Shown here: positions 35,156-43,042 of the stretch, one piece after another
Layout: each line of letters begins with the position of its first letter
Position numbering within the stretch: position 1 is the first letter of the stretch
Assembly (NCBI RefSeq): GCF_900102885.1
Contig: NZ_FNGE01000017.1
Coordinates: 1-44,350 of the forward strand
Length of the DNA: 44,350 bases
Direction: 5' to 3'
Source: Paracoccus chinensis
Lineage (GTDB): Bacteria; Pseudomonadota; Alphaproteobacteria; Rhodobacterales; Rhodobacteraceae
The notes under the pieces: model-generated
Database searches by the model: none
What the model saw: only the letters and a program-made list of their open reading frames with translations
Told to the model about the DNA's origin: nothing
Position numbers and translations under genes: made by a program

Positions 35156-35486
35156 CGATCACCTCGACCTTGTAGTCGGGGGTGGCCAGCTTCGCCTCGC
35201 CGGTCGCGCGGGCGGGGCAGTTCCCCTGCGGCACCCAGGCGTCCCAGATAGCGTTCATCTCGGCGAAGTCGGCGATGTCGGCCATCCAGATCTGCGCCTT
35301 GAGGATGCGGGTCTTGTCGGTGCCCGCTTCCGCCAGCAGGCGGTCCACTTGGGCCAGCACTTCCCGGGTCTGGTCGGCCACGCTCTCACCGGGGTTGCCG
35401 ACCTGTCCGGCCAGATAGACCACGCCGTTGTGGATGACCGCCTCGCTCATCCGGGTTCCGCATTCGATCCGCTTGATGTCCGCCAT
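35139..35486 (-). CDS. RidA-family protein (YjgF/YER057c/UK114)
   Basis: A 115-residue protein of the RidA superfamily, which hydrolyses reactive enamines and imines. The characteristic blocks are VYLAGQVGNPGESVADQT and ILKAQIWMADIADFAEMNA, with the ligand arginine probably in NCPARATGEAKLATPDYKVE. The ATG at 35486 is chosen because a GGAG site lies 7 bases upstream; the ATG at 35492 sits too close to that site. The stop of the TSUP gene lies 2 bases before it. Substrate specificity cannot be read from sequence. Confidence 0.88.
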   Translation of the reverse strand: MADIKRIECGTRMSEAVIHNGVVYLAGQVGNPGESVADQTREVLAQVDRLLAEAGTDKTRILKAQIWMADIADFAEMNAIWDAWVPQGNCPARATGEAKLATPDYKVEVIVTAAL

Positions 35487-35488
35487 GT

Positions 35489-36244
35489 TCATGCTCCGTT
35501 GATGAGGCGCCAGAAGAATAGCGCCGTCATGCCGAAGCCGACGACCGCGATCAACCCGCGCAGTACCGGAACGGGAATACGCCGCGCGACGGGCGCGCCC
35601 CCCAGCCCGCCCGCGATGGCGCCGATGGCAAGGACCAGGCAGGGCAGCCACGCGATCTGACCGCCCACCGCGAAGATCACAAGGCTGATGGTGGACAAGG
35701 CGAAGGACAGCCAGGTCTTGAGCCCGTTCATCGTGTGGATGTCGGTCATTCCCCACAGTGAGAAGAGCGCAAGCAGCACGATCCCGAGGCCGCCGTTGAA
35801 ATAGCCGCCGTAGATCGCGACCGGCAGCAGCGTCCCCGCGCCGAAGGCCGTGACGCCCCCCCGGAAGCGCGAGGTGAAGGCATGAAGCCGCGGCCCCGCC
35901 AGGAAGATCAGCGTCGCCGCCAGCAGCAGGAAGGGCACAATGGCCGCGAAGGTCTCGTTCGAGGACACCAGCAGCAGCGCCGACCCGGCCGCCCCGCCGA
36001 CCAGCGTCCAGATCGTCAGCCGCAGCATGATGTCGCGCGGGATGAGCGCCACCTCGCGCCAGAAGCCGAGGGTGGCGGCGAGATAGCCGGGCAGGGCGGC
36101 CACGGTGCTGGTGGCATTGGCCATGACCACCGGCACGCCGGTGAAGACCAGCGCGGGGAAGACGATGAACGTGCCTCCTCCTGCCACGGCATTCAGCATC
36201 CCGCCGAGGAACCCGGCGACAAGCAGCAGAAGATAATCGGTCAC
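35489..36244 (-). CDS. TSUP-family (TauE/SafE) membrane permease
   Basis: A 251-residue integral membrane protein with about eight hydrophobic helices. The opening VTDYLLLLVAGFLGGMLNAV and AGGGTFIVFPALVFTGVP are typical of the TSUP family, which moves sulfur-containing or other small anions. A repeat of the motif is seen as GAGTLLPVAIYGGYFNGGLG, in line with the family's internal duplication. GTG 36244 after AAGGGTG is preferred; a longer frame from 36289 looks like noncoding leader. It lies just before RidA and the two may share a transcript. Substrate unknown. Confidence 0.85.
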   Translation of the reverse strand: MTDYLLLLVAGFLGGMLNAVAGGGTFIVFPALVFTGVPVVMANATSTVAALPGYLAATLGFWREVALIPRDIMLRLTIWTLVGGAAGSALLLVSSNETFAAIVPFLLLAATLIFLAGPRLHAFTSRFRGGVTAFGAGTLLPVAIYGGYFNGGLGIVLLALFSLWGMTDIHTMNGLKTWLSFALSTISLVIFAVGGQIAWLPCLVLAIGAIAGGLGGAPVARRIPVPVLRGLIAVVGFGMTALFFWRLINGA

Positions 36245-36351
36245 GTCGCACCCTTGGCTGAAGTCGCGGCAAGGGTGGCGGGACGGCACCCGAACAGCAA
36301 GCAGGATGCCCGCGCGTTTCCGCTGGGCGAAACTTCAAGCAGTCAGGGGAG

Positions 36352-36425
36352 TGGAGCGGGTGAAGGGAATCGAACCCTCGTCGTAAGCTTGGGAAGCTTC
36401 TGCTCTACCATTGAGCTACACCCGC
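36352..36425 (-). tRNA. tRNA-Gly (anticodon CCC)
   Basis: A 74-base minus-strand tRNA with CCA at 36352-36354. The acceptor is GCGGGTG / CACCCGC and the D-arm GCTC..GAGC. The anticodon loop TTCCCAA gives CCC (reads GGG), and the T-arm is GAGGG-TTCGATT-CCCTT. One pair in the anticodon stem (G-A) is mismatched. No duplication or integration is seen. Confidence 0.96.
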
Positions 36426-36435
36426 GACACGTTTC

Positions 36436-36463
36436 CGATAGCGCGGGCCGCAGCCCCGGTCAA
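36436..36463 (-). promoter_or_regulatory. Candidate promoter for tRNA-Gly
   Basis: On the minus strand TTGACC (36463-36458) and CTATCG (36441-36436) lie 16 bases apart, ending 11 bases before the tRNA. The pair lies just after the stop of DUF1489. Confidence 0.45.
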
Positions 36464-36465
36464 GC

Positions 36466-36900
36466 TCAGAGCAGCCCCATCTCGGCCAGCTCGCGCGCGA
36501 GCTTCGGCGGCAGGGGCGATTCCGCCGCGCGCCCGGCGGGCAGATCGGGCGGCGCGTCGGCAGGCACCAGGTAGCGCCAGCCCTGGAAGGCGCGGCGCGG
36601 GACGGCCGACACCCGGATCACCTCGCGGTCCAGGATCAGGGCGCAGCGGGTGATGTTGTCGCCGCCCGTCCGCTGCTGCAGGTCCAGGATGCGCTGGCGC
36701 GCCAGCATGGTGCCCTTGAAGACCCAGTAGATCGAGCCGCCCGCGAGCAGCTCCTCGGCACGCTTGGGCCACATGCGGGTGATGTGCTCGGCCGGGCCGT
36801 CGCCAAAGCGTTCGGCCTGCCAGCGTTCCAGCGACTCGGGGTGGGGGGCGCCCACGCAGAGCTTCATCATGTGCAGGGAGGGGGTGGTCATGGCGGCCAT
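36466..36900 (-). CDS. DUF1489 family protein
   Basis: A protein of about 144 residues in an alphaproteobacterial family of unknown function. Marks are MMKLCVGAPHPESLERWQ, HITRMWPKRAEELLAGGSIY, WVFKGTMLARQRILDLQ and RRAFQGWRYLVPADAPPDLP. No signal or membrane segment is seen. A start at 36900 (MAAM) has a GAGGG site about 11 bases upstream; 36891 (MTTP) is an alternative. The frame upstream to 37083 is probably not coding. It is divergent from the MFS gene. Confidence 0.85.
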   Translation of the reverse strand: MAAMTTPSLHMMKLCVGAPHPESLERWQAERFGDGPAEHITRMWPKRAEELLAGGSIYWVFKGTMLARQRILDLQQRTGGDNITRCALILDREVIRVSAVPRRAFQGWRYLVPADAPPDLPAGRAAESPLPPKLARELAEMGLL

Positions 36901-36995
36901 ATAGGCGACGCCCTCAAAGGTTAACAGGGGCGGGACGCCGCAGGGTTGCGGGTGCCCGGACGAGGGCGTAGCAGCCTTGGGGAAAGGATATTTCC

Positions 36996-38204
36996 ATGAC
37001 CACCGACACCGCTCAGGCGTCGCGCCGGCTGCCGCAGGGCGAGCTGATCGCGATGCTCGCATTCCTGTTCGCCACCGTCGCATTCTCGATGGATGCCATG
37101 CTGCCCGCGCTGCCCGAGATCGCCGCGCAACTGACGCCCGACGACGTGAACCGCGCGCAGCTGATCCTGACCAGCTTCATGGCCGGAATGGGCCTGGGCA
37201 CGCTGTTCGCGGGTCCCGTTTCGGACGCGATCGGACGCAAGCCCGCCATGGCGATCGGCTTTGCAGTCTATCTCGTGGCCTCGGCGGTGGCGCTGTTCGT
37301 GAACTCGCTGGAGCTGCTGCTGGCGGCGCGTTTCGCGCAAGGTCTGGGTGCGGCCGCGCCCCGGATCGTCGGCACGGCGCTGGTGCGCGACCTTTATTCG
37401 GGCCGCGAGATGGCGCGGATCACCAGCTTCATCATGATGGTCTTCATGATCGTGCCGGCCCTGGCCCCGCTGATCGGCGTGGGCTTCATCCACCTGATGG
37501 GATGGCACGGCGTCTTTGTCGGCTTCATCCTGTTCGGCGCAATCGGCTGGCTGTGGCTGTCCCTGCGCCAGCCCGAGACGCTGCCCCCCGTCGCGCGCCG
37601 CCCCCTGCAGGTCGGGACGCTGTGGACCGGGGTGCGCGAGGTGCTGTCGGACCGGCAGGTTGTCCTGAGCACCATCACAATCTCTCTGGGATTCGGGCAG
37701 ATGTTCGCGCTGCTCTCCTCGGCCCAGCAACTGTTCGGGGAAACCTATGACAAGGGCGGCCAGTTTCCCCTGTGGTTCGCGGCCATGGCGATCCTGGCGG
37801 GCACGGGAACGCTCATCAACTCGCGCCTGGTGATGCGCATCGGGATGCGCCGGATCGCGCGGGGAGCCTATGCGGTCCAGATCTGGGTGTCGGCGCTGTT
37901 CCTGCTGCTGCTGGTGACGGACGTGCTGCCCGAGGGCCTGCGCTTTCCCGTGTTCTTCCTCTGGGCGGTGGGGCTGTTCATGATGGCGGGGCTGACCTTC
38001 GGCAACCTCAACGCCATGGCCATGCAGCGGATGGGGCACATCGCGGGGCTGACCGCCTCGGTCGTCTCGGCCATCTCGACATTGGGCGCGGTGGCCATCG
38101 CGGCGCCGGTGGGGCTGGCCTATGACGGCACGGCGATCCCGGTCGCGCTGGCGGCGGTGATCTGCTCGACGCTGGCCTGGCTCATCATGGGCCGGATGAA
38201 GTGA
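36996..38204 (+). CDS. Bcr/CflA-family drug efflux transporter (MFS)
   Basis: A 402-residue inner-membrane antiporter with 12 predicted helices. The signature GPVSDAIGRKPAMAIG between helices 2 and 3, the opening LIAMLAFLFATVAFSMDAML and PALPEIAAQL are typical of the Bcr/CflA subfamily (DHA1). These export compounds such as bicyclomycin, chloramphenicol or other drugs, probably by proton antiport. The actual substrate cannot be read. Start at 36996 follows a GGAAAGG site. No regulator is adjacent. Confidence 0.9.
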   Translation: MTTDTAQASRRLPQGELIAMLAFLFATVAFSMDAMLPALPEIAAQLTPDDVNRAQLILTSFMAGMGLGTLFAGPVSDAIGRKPAMAIGFAVYLVASAVALFVNSLELLLAARFAQGLGAAAPRIVGTALVRDLYSGREMARITSFIMMVFMIVPALAPLIGVGFIHLMGWHGVFVGFILFGAIGWLWLSLRQPETLPPVARRPLQVGTLWTGVREVLSDRQVVLSTITISLGFGQMFALLSSAQQLFGETYDKGGQFPLWFAAMAILAGTGTLINSRLVMRIGMRRIARGAYAVQIWVSALFLLLLVTDVLPEGLRFPVFFLWAVGLFMMAGLTFGNLNAMAMQRMGHIAGLTASVVSAISTLGAVAIAAPVGLAYDGTAIPVALAAVICSTLAWLIMGRMK

Positions 38205-38208
38205 GCGG

Positions 38209-38236
38209 TTGACTCTGCTGCCCGCGCGTCTATAAG
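38209..38236 (+). promoter_or_regulatory. Promoter of rpsD
   Basis: TTGACT (38209-38214) and TATAAG (38231-38236) are separated by 16 bases, close to consensus, and are followed by a leader of about 100 bases. Confidence 0.6.
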
Positions 38237-38242
38237 CGCCGC

Positions 38243-38338
38243 TTCCATTGGTGTTGGTGGACCCCGCAAGGGGAAACCTGTCGCCCCTGCTCGGGGGAGA
38301 AGGACAACGCCCTTCAAATCGAACGAAGGAGATCAGCG
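38243..38338 (+). promoter_or_regulatory. Structured leader of rpsD
   Basis: The leader has two short hairpins: CCCC-GCAA-GGGG (38262-38273), with a GNRA tetraloop, and CCCC-TGCTC-GGGG (38284-38296). An A-rich stretch with AAGGAG then precedes the GTG start. S4 represses its own operon in other bacteria by binding leader RNA, so a similar role is possible. I do not recognise a named RNA family. Confidence 0.4.
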
Positions 38339-38959
38339 GTGACGAAACGCACCTCTGCCAAGTACAAGATCGACCGCCGCATGGGCGAAAACATCTGGGG
38401 CCGCGCCAAGTCCCCGGTGAACAAGCGGGAATACGGCCCCGGCCAGCACGGCCAGCGCCGCAAGAACAAGCTGTCGGATTTCGGCACCCAGCTGCGCGCC
38501 AAGCAGAAGCTCAAGGGCTACTACGGCGACCTGACCGAAAAGCAGTTCCGCCGCATCTTCTCGGAAGCCGAGCGTCAGCGCGGCGACACGGGCGAGATGC
38601 TGATCGGCCTGCTCGAGCGTCGCCTGGACGCCGTGGTCTTCCGCGCCAAGTTCGTGCCGACCATCTGGGCCGCGCGCCAGTTCGTGAACCACGGCCATGT
38701 CACCGTGAACGGCCAGCGCGTGAACATCGCTTCGTACCGCGTCAAGGAAGGCGACGTGATCGCCGTCCGCGAGAAGTCGCGCCAGCTGGCCATCGTGCTG
38801 GAAGCCGTGGGCCTGGCCGAGCGTGACGTCCCCGACTACATCGAGGTCGACCACAACAAGATGACGGCGACCTTTGTCCGCACCCCCGCGCTGGGCGACG
38901 TGCCCTATGCGGTGCAGATGGAGCCGAACCTGGTCGTCGAATACTACGCCCAGAACTGA
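38339..38959 (+). CDS. rpsD: 30S ribosomal protein S4
   Basis: An early-assembling 16S rRNA-binding protein that nucleates the 30S body. The 206-residue product begins [20 protein letters not shown] (GTG read as Met) and has [20 protein letters not shown] and the S4 domain [20 protein letters not shown] with [10 protein letters not shown]. The C-terminus is complete ([13 protein letters not shown]). GTG 38339 follows AAGGAG. It is a single-gene unit here, not in the alpha operon as in E. coli; a terminator follows. Confidence 0.97.
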   Translation: MTKRTSAKYKIDRRMGENIWGRAKSPVNKREYGPGQHGQRRKNKLSDFGTQLRAKQKLKGYYGDLTEKQFRRIFSEAERQRGDTGEMLIGLLERRLDAVVFRAKFVPTIWAARQFVNHGHVTVNGQRVNIASYRVKEGDVIAVREKSRQLAIVLEAVGLAERDVPDYIEVDHNKMTATFVRTPALGDVPYAVQMEPNLVVEYYAQN

Positions 38960-38981
38960 TCCGGTTCCTGCGGGTTTTCGG

Positions 38982-39008
38982 AAAGGCCGTCCTTCGGGCG
39001 GCCTTTTT
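38982..39008 (+). terminator. Intrinsic terminator of rpsD
   Basis: AAAGGCCGTCC pairs with GGGCGGCCTTT (one G-U) around a UUC loop, followed by a T-run. It lies 22 bases after the rpsD stop. Confidence 0.9.
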
Positions 39009-39015
39009 CGTTGGG

Positions 39016-39070
39016 TGCCGCCGGACCGGGGCGCTGCCCCGGACCCCGGGATATTTGGCGACAGAAGATG
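39016..39070. repeat. REP-like intergenic motif with small dyad
   Basis: The 55 bases hold CCGGGG-CGCTG-CCCCGG (39026-39042), then ACCCCGGGATATTTGGCGAC and AGAAGATG. From general knowledge this string or close variants recur between genes in Paracoccus and Rhodobacter-type genomes; only one copy is in the window. It lies between the rpsD terminator and scpA. Confidence 0.4.
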
Positions 39071-39112
39071 CAGGCGGTTGACAGTGCGAGTGGCCCTTTC
39101 CAAGGGTGGCGC

Positions 39113-39880
39113 ATGACTGCAAGCCTGCACAGGCCCGATCCCGCCACGCGCCCGGACGATGCCCTGATCGTGGATGTGCCGGGCTTTGACGGCCCGCTGG
39201 ATCTTTTGCTGACGCTGGCGCGCAGGCAGAAGGTGGACCTGATGCAGATCAGCGTCCTTGCCTTGGCCGAGCAGTACCTTGCCTTCATCGAGCAGGCCCG
39301 CAGCCTGCGGATCGAGCTGGCGGCGGATTACCTCGTGATGGCCGCCTGGCTCGCCTATCTGAAATCCCGGCTTCTGCTGCCGCCCGAGCCCGAGGCTACG
39401 GAGCCCTCGGCCGAGGATCTCGCCGCGCACCTGGCCTTCCAGTTGGAGCGGCTGAACGCCATGCGCGAGGCGGCAGCGCGGCTGATGGGGCGTGCACGGC
39501 TGGGGCAGGACCGCTTTGCGCGGGGCGTGCCGGAAACCGTGGCGCGTGTCCGCTCGGTCACCTGGAAGACGGGGCTGATCGATATCCTGCAAGCCTATGC
39601 CCGCCTGCGCACCCGCGACGAGTTCCGCCCCTATGCCTATGACCGCCGCGACATCTGGACGCTCGAGGATGCGCTGGACCGGATGCGGCGGCTGATCGGC
39701 CACGCGGGCAGCTGGACGGACTTGGCTCGCTTCCTGCCCGCTGGATGGGAAGACACGCCCGCCCGGCGCCGCTCGGCCGCCGCCGCGACTTTCGCCGCCT
39801 CGCTGGAGCTGGCCAGGCAGGGCCGGGTCGAGCTGCGGCAGGGCGGCGCCTTCGCTCCCATCACCCTGCGCGTGCGGTGA
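39113..39880 (+). CDS. scpA: Segregation and condensation protein A
   Basis: The kleisin subunit of the SMC-ScpAB condensin, joining the SMC heads and binding ScpB. The 255-residue product has the N-terminal DVPGFDGPLDLLLTLARRQK and VDLMQISVLALAEQYLAFIE, then YLVMAAWLAYLKSRLLLPPE; the C-terminal winged helix lies around 205-255. ATG 39113 gives the family start. scpB overlaps its stop by 4 bases (GTGA), so they are coupled. Confidence 0.93.
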   Translation: MTASLHRPDPATRPDDALIVDVPGFDGPLDLLLTLARRQKVDLMQISVLALAEQYLAFIEQARSLRIELAADYLVMAAWLAYLKSRLLLPPEPEATEPSAEDLAAHLAFQLERLNAMREAAARLMGRARLGQDRFARGVPETVARVRSVTWKTGLIDILQAYARLRTRDEFRPYAYDRRDIWTLEDALDRMRRLIGHAGSWTDLARFLPAGWEDTPARRRSAAAATFAASLELARQGRVELRQGGAFAPITLRVR

Positions 39881-40503
39881 GCGGGCCGTCCTTCCTGCCG
39901 CCGCCCCTCGACCAGCAGGAACGCATGGTCGAGGCGCTGCTGTTCGCCTCGGCCCAGCCGATGACCCTGCGCGACCTGGCCGCACGCCTTCCGGCGGGCT
40001 CGGACCCGGCCGAGGCGCTGCGTCGGTTGCGCGCGCGCTACGCCGGCCGGGGTGTCGAGCTTGAACGGGTGGGCGACGCCTGGGCCTTCCGCACCGCCGC
40101 AGACCTGGGCTTCCTGATGCAGGAGGAGGTGGTCGAAGCCCGACGCCTGTCCCGCGCCGCCACCGAAACGCTGGCGATCGTGGCCTATCACCAGCCCGTC
40201 ACCCGCGCCGAGATCGAGGAGATCCGCGGTGTTGCCGTCAGCCGCGGCACGCTGGACCAACTGATCGAGACGGGCTGGGTCCGTCTTGGCCGCCGCCGGC
40301 AGAGCCCCGGCCGCCCCGTCACCTTTGTCGTGACCGAGGCATTCCTGGATCATTTCGGCCTTGCCAGCACCCAGGACCTGCCCGGACTGGCCGAGTTGCG
40401 CGCGGCGGGCCTTCTGGACAGCAGGCCGACGGGTCTTGCGGGAAAGGCGAAGGCCACCGATATTCCGCGCGATGAGCCGGGGGATGACCTCTTCGGCGAC
40501 TGA
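39877..40503 (+). CDS. scpB: Segregation and condensation protein B
   Basis: The partner of ScpA, regulating SMC ATPase and chromosome organisation. The 208-residue product has two winged-helix domains: ERMVEALLFASAQPMTLRDL in the first, and LSRAATETLAIVAYHQPVTR followed by AEIEEIRGVAVSRGTLDQLI in the second, which is diagnostic. The C-terminal 40 residues are a variable tail. The start is GTG 39877, overlapping the scpA stop; no better ATG is in frame. Confidence 0.93.
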   Translation: MSGPSFLPPPLDQQERMVEALLFASAQPMTLRDLAARLPAGSDPAEALRRLRARYAGRGVELERVGDAWAFRTAADLGFLMQEEVVEARRLSRAATETLAIVAYHQPVTRAEIEEIRGVAVSRGTLDQLIETGWVRLGRRRQSPGRPVTFVVTEAFLDHFGLASTQDLPGLAELRAAGLLDSRPTGLAGKAKATDIPRDEPGDDLFGD

Positions 40504-40513
40504 GGACTGCTGC

Positions 40514-40732
40514 ATGAACCTGAACGGACTTTTCGGCCCCATCGGCCGGATGCTGACCCGCCGGCTGATGAGCTGGGGGATGAACAAGGGCATTGACCTG
40601 GCCACCCGGCGCACCGGCGGCACCACGGCGGATGGCAAGCCTTCACCCGCGGCCGCCAAGCAGGCCAAGGCGGCGCGGCAGGCCGTCAAGCGCGCCCGTC
40701 AGGCCGCCCGCATCACGCGCAAGCTGCGCTGA
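40514..40732 (+). CDS. Small basic protein downstream of scpB
   Basis: A 72-residue protein. The first half has a hydrophobic or amphipathic region (MNLNGLFGPIGRMLTRRLMS). The C-terminal third is Ala, Lys and Arg rich (KQAKAARQAVKRARQAARI) and should form a strongly basic helix, like histone H1-type tails. It lies 10 bases after scpB on the same strand, so it is likely cotranscribed with scpAB. I recognise no named family. Binding to nucleic acid is a reasonable guess from charge and context only. Confidence 0.6.
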   Translation: MNLNGLFGPIGRMLTRRLMSWGMNKGIDLATRRTGGTTADGKPSPAAAKQAKAARQAVKRARQAARITRKLR

Positions 40733-40735
40733 GCT

Positions 40736-41809
40736 TCAGCCCTGCCGGAACTGCTTGGCGAGCTTCAGGCCCTGCCCCTGGTAGTTGGAGGCGATGCCGT
40801 GGCCATAGAGCCGCTCCGGCGGGGCGCTCATCCGTTCATAGACTAGGCGTCCGACGACCTGCCCGTGTTCCAGGGCAAAGGGCGCCTCGTGGCAGCGAAC
40901 CTCCAGCACTCCGCGCGCCCCTGCACCCGCCGGGCCGTGGCCGAAGCCGGGATCGAAGAAGCCCGCATAATGGACGCGGAACTCGCCCACCATCGCCAGG
41001 TAGGGCGACATCTCGGCGGCGTGGTCCGGCGGGATCGAAACCGTTTCCCGACTGACAAGGATGTAGAAGGCGCCGGGGTCAAGGATCAGGCGTCCGTCTT
41101 CGCCATGCAGGTCGTCCCAGAAATCCCGCGCGGCATAGCCGCCGATCCGGTCGAGGTCGATGACGCCGGTATGCGGACGGGCGCGATAGCCCACCAGAGT
41201 GCCGTCGGCCGGGCGCAGGTCCACCGAGAAACCCAGACCCTGGTCGATCAGCGGCTCGCCATCGACTAGTGGTTGCGCGGCGTGCAGCGCCGCCAGCGCG
41301 GTGTCGTCCAGAACGGCATGGCCCTGCCGCAGGCGCAGCTGGTTCAGCCGCATCCCCGGACGCACGAGGACGGAAAAGCTGCGCGGGCAGATTTCGGCGT
41401 AAAGCGGGCCGTCGTAGCCGGCGGGCAGGCGGTCGAACTCGGTCCCGTCGTCGGTGACAAGCCGCGTCAGCAGGTCGAGCCGCCCGGTCGAGGACTTGGC
41501 GTTCGCCACCGCCTCGATCCCCTCGGGCAGGGTAAGGCGCTCCAGCAGCGGGACAAGGTAGACGCAGCCCTTTTCCAGCACTGCGCCATGGGTCAGGTCC
41601 ATGCGGTGCATCTCGAAATCGGCCAGCCGGTCCGCCACGCTGCGGCCGCGCCCTGCGAGGAACGAGGCCCGAAGCCGCCAGGCGGTCGTGCCAAGGCGCA
41701 GGTCGAGGCTGGCGGGTTGCACCTGGTCGGGGGTGAAGTCGATGGGCGCCCGGATCGCGCCATCCTCGATCAGCTTGCGCAGCGCGCTGTCGGGAAGAAC
41801 GCCGTTCAT
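40736..41809 (-). CDS. dcd: Two-domain dCTP deaminase / dUTPase-like protein
   Basis: Deaminates dCTP to dUTP to feed thymidylate synthesis. The 357-residue protein is nearly twice the size of E. coli Dcd (193 residues) and holds two copies of the trimeric dUTPase fold. The first half has PASLDLRLGTTAWRLRA and NAKSSTGRLDLLTRLVTDDG; the second has DPGAFYILVSRETVSIPPDH and the later FRVHYAGFFDPGFG, HGQVVGRLVYERM. Such fused forms occur in Rhodobacteraceae, from general knowledge. It is convergent with the small basic gene, stop to stop 3 bases apart. Whether both halves are catalytic is not clear. Confidence 0.85.
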   Translation of the reverse strand: MNGVLPDSALRKLIEDGAIRAPIDFTPDQVQPASLDLRLGTTAWRLRASFLAGRGRSVADRLADFEMHRMDLTHGAVLEKGCVYLVPLLERLTLPEGIEAVANAKSSTGRLDLLTRLVTDDGTEFDRLPAGYDGPLYAEICPRSFSVLVRPGMRLNQLRLRQGHAVLDDTALAALHAAQPLVDGEPLIDQGLGFSVDLRPADGTLVGYRARPHTGVIDLDRIGGYAARDFWDDLHGEDGRLILDPGAFYILVSRETVSIPPDHAAEMSPYLAMVGEFRVHYAGFFDPGFGHGPAGAGARGVLEVRCHEAPFALEHGQVVGRLVYERMSAPPERLYGHGIASNYQGQGLKLAKQFRQG

Positions 41810-41841
41810 CTCAACACGCCTCTGCCAAGCCCTTGATTGTC

Positions 41842-41869
41842 AAACGCCCACCCCGAAGGGTGGGCGTTT
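41842..41869 (-). terminator. Hairpin terminator after tRNA-Pro
   Basis: On the minus strand AAACGCCCACCC-TTCG-GGGTGGGCGTTT forms a 12-bp stem with a UUCG tetraloop and a short T-tail, 5 bases after the tRNA-Pro end. The stem is symmetric, but the position suits the tRNA. Confidence 0.7.
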
Positions 41870-41874
41870 CGTGA

Positions 41875-41952
41875 TGGTCGGGCCGGCGAGATTCGAACTC
41901 GCGGCCTTCCGCCCCCCAGACGGACGCGCTAACCAGACTGCGCCACGGCCCG
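41875..41952 (-). tRNA. tRNA-Pro (anticodon GGG)
   Basis: A 78-base minus-strand tRNA with CCA at 41875-41877. The acceptor is CGGGCCG / CGGCCCG and the D-arm GCGC..GCGC. The anticodon arm TCCGT-CTGGGGG-GCGGA has anticodon GGG (reads CCC/CCU), and the T-arm is GCGAG-TTCGAAT-CTCGC. Confidence 0.96.
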
Positions 41953-41961
41953 ACGCGAGCC

Positions 41962-41990
41962 GTATAGATCGAAGCCGAGGGGCTGCACAA
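41962..41990 (-). promoter_or_regulatory. Candidate promoter for tRNA-Pro
   Basis: On the minus strand TTGTGC (41990-41985) and CTATAC (41967-41962) are separated by 17 bases, 10 bases before the tRNA. Confidence 0.45.
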
Positions 41991-42019
41991 GGGCCTCTGG
42001 GGCGATTTCCGCACAAGGA

Positions 42020-42712
42020 TCAGGAGCGGTCGTCCTGAAGCCGCCGCAGGGCGTCATGCAGGGGACGCGCATCGGGGGGCAGGGGATGCTCACGCGTGCG
42101 CAGGGCCGCGGCGATGATGGTCAGCCGGTCGAGCCAGGCGGAGCAATCCTGGGGCGGGGCGGGTTCCACAGCTTCCGTCGAGCCAGAAGCATCTGCAGTT
42201 TGCTCGTCTGTACCAACCGAGGGTGGCAGCGCGATGCCCGCCATGACCTCGGACCCGTTGGTCTCATGGTCTGCCACCTGCCCGTCCGGACGCGGCAGGG
42301 CGGAGCCTGTCGAGGGATCGGCTTCCCCTTGGACCCTGGCCGCACCGCCGGCCTGCTCCGTGCTCCGCTGTGCCCTTGTCCGGGGTGCGCCCTTGCGCCT
42401 GCCGGTTGCTTCCGCGGCCTTCTGATCGGCGGCGGCTTCCAGCCGCAGGCGGCCGCGTTCGCGCAGGGCCGCCCCCTTGTCCAGCGCGATCAGGCGCTGG
42501 GCGCCACGGATGGTCAGGCCCTCCTCGCGCATGACCTCGCACAGCCCCGCCGCCAGCAGCAGGTCGTCGGGCCGGTAATAGCGCCGCCCGTCTGGACGAC
42601 GGACGGGCGCGAGTGCCGGAAACTGCGTTTCCCAGTAGCGCAGCACATGGGTGGCCACGCCCACAAGCCGCGCAACCTCGCCGATGCTGCGGAAGGCCTG
42701 CGGAGATTTCAT
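42020..42712 (-). CDS. MerR-family transcriptional regulator
   Basis: A 230-residue protein with an N-terminal MerR winged helix: FRSIGEVARLVGVATHVLRY, WETQFPALAPVRRPDGRRYY and RPDDLLLAAGLCEVMREEG. The middle (about residues 95-185) is low-complexity and charged, then a short helical domain (SAWLDRLTIIAAALRTREHP). Cysteines for a metal site are not clear. It follows ihfA by 7 bases on the same strand, and this pair is common in alphaproteobacteria. Target genes are not known from sequence. Confidence 0.85.
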   Translation of the reverse strand: MKSPQAFRSIGEVARLVGVATHVLRYWETQFPALAPVRRPDGRRYYRPDDLLLAAGLCEVMREEGLTIRGAQRLIALDKGAALRERGRLRLEAAADQKAAEATGRRKGAPRTRAQRSTEQAGGAARVQGEADPSTGSALPRPDGQVADHETNGSEVMAGIALPPSVGTDEQTADASGSTEAVEPAPPQDCSAWLDRLTIIAAALRTREHPLPPDARPLHDALRRLQDDRS

Positions 42713-42719
42713 GCGGCGC

Positions 42720-43019
42720 CTATTTGTTCCCCGCCGCGACGCGTTCCTTCATCAGGTGCGACGGGCGGAAGGACAGGACACGGCGGGGGGTGATCGGGAC
42801 TTCCTCGCCCGTCTTGGGGTTGCGGCCGATGCGCTCGTTCTTGTCGCGCACCGAGAAGGTGCCGAAGGACGAGATCTTGACCTGCTCGCCCCGCACCAGG
42901 GCGTCCGAGATATGGCCCAGCACGCTTTCGACCAGTTGCGCGCTTTCGTGGCGGGACAATCCCACTTCCCGGAACACCGCTTCGGCCAGATCCATTCGGG
43001 TCAGCGTCTTTTCGCTCAT
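42720..43019 (-). CDS. ihfA: Integration host factor subunit alpha
   Basis: A 99-residue nucleoid protein that bends DNA as a heterodimer with IhfB. The fold and beta-arm are seen: [40 protein letters not shown] and [20 protein letters not shown], with the intercalating proline in GEEVPI. ATG 43019 follows AAAGG; the longer start at 43034 is less likely. The alpha subunit is identified over beta and HU by the [17 protein letters not shown] stretch and by the MerR neighbour. IhfB is not in the window. Confidence 0.93.
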   Translation of the reverse strand: MSEKTLTRMDLAEAVFREVGLSRHESAQLVESVLGHISDALVRGEQVKISSFGTFSVRDKNERIGRNPKTGEEVPITPRRVLSFRPSHLMKERVAAGNK

Positions 43020-43042
43020 GCGCGGGCCTTTCATTCGTCACA

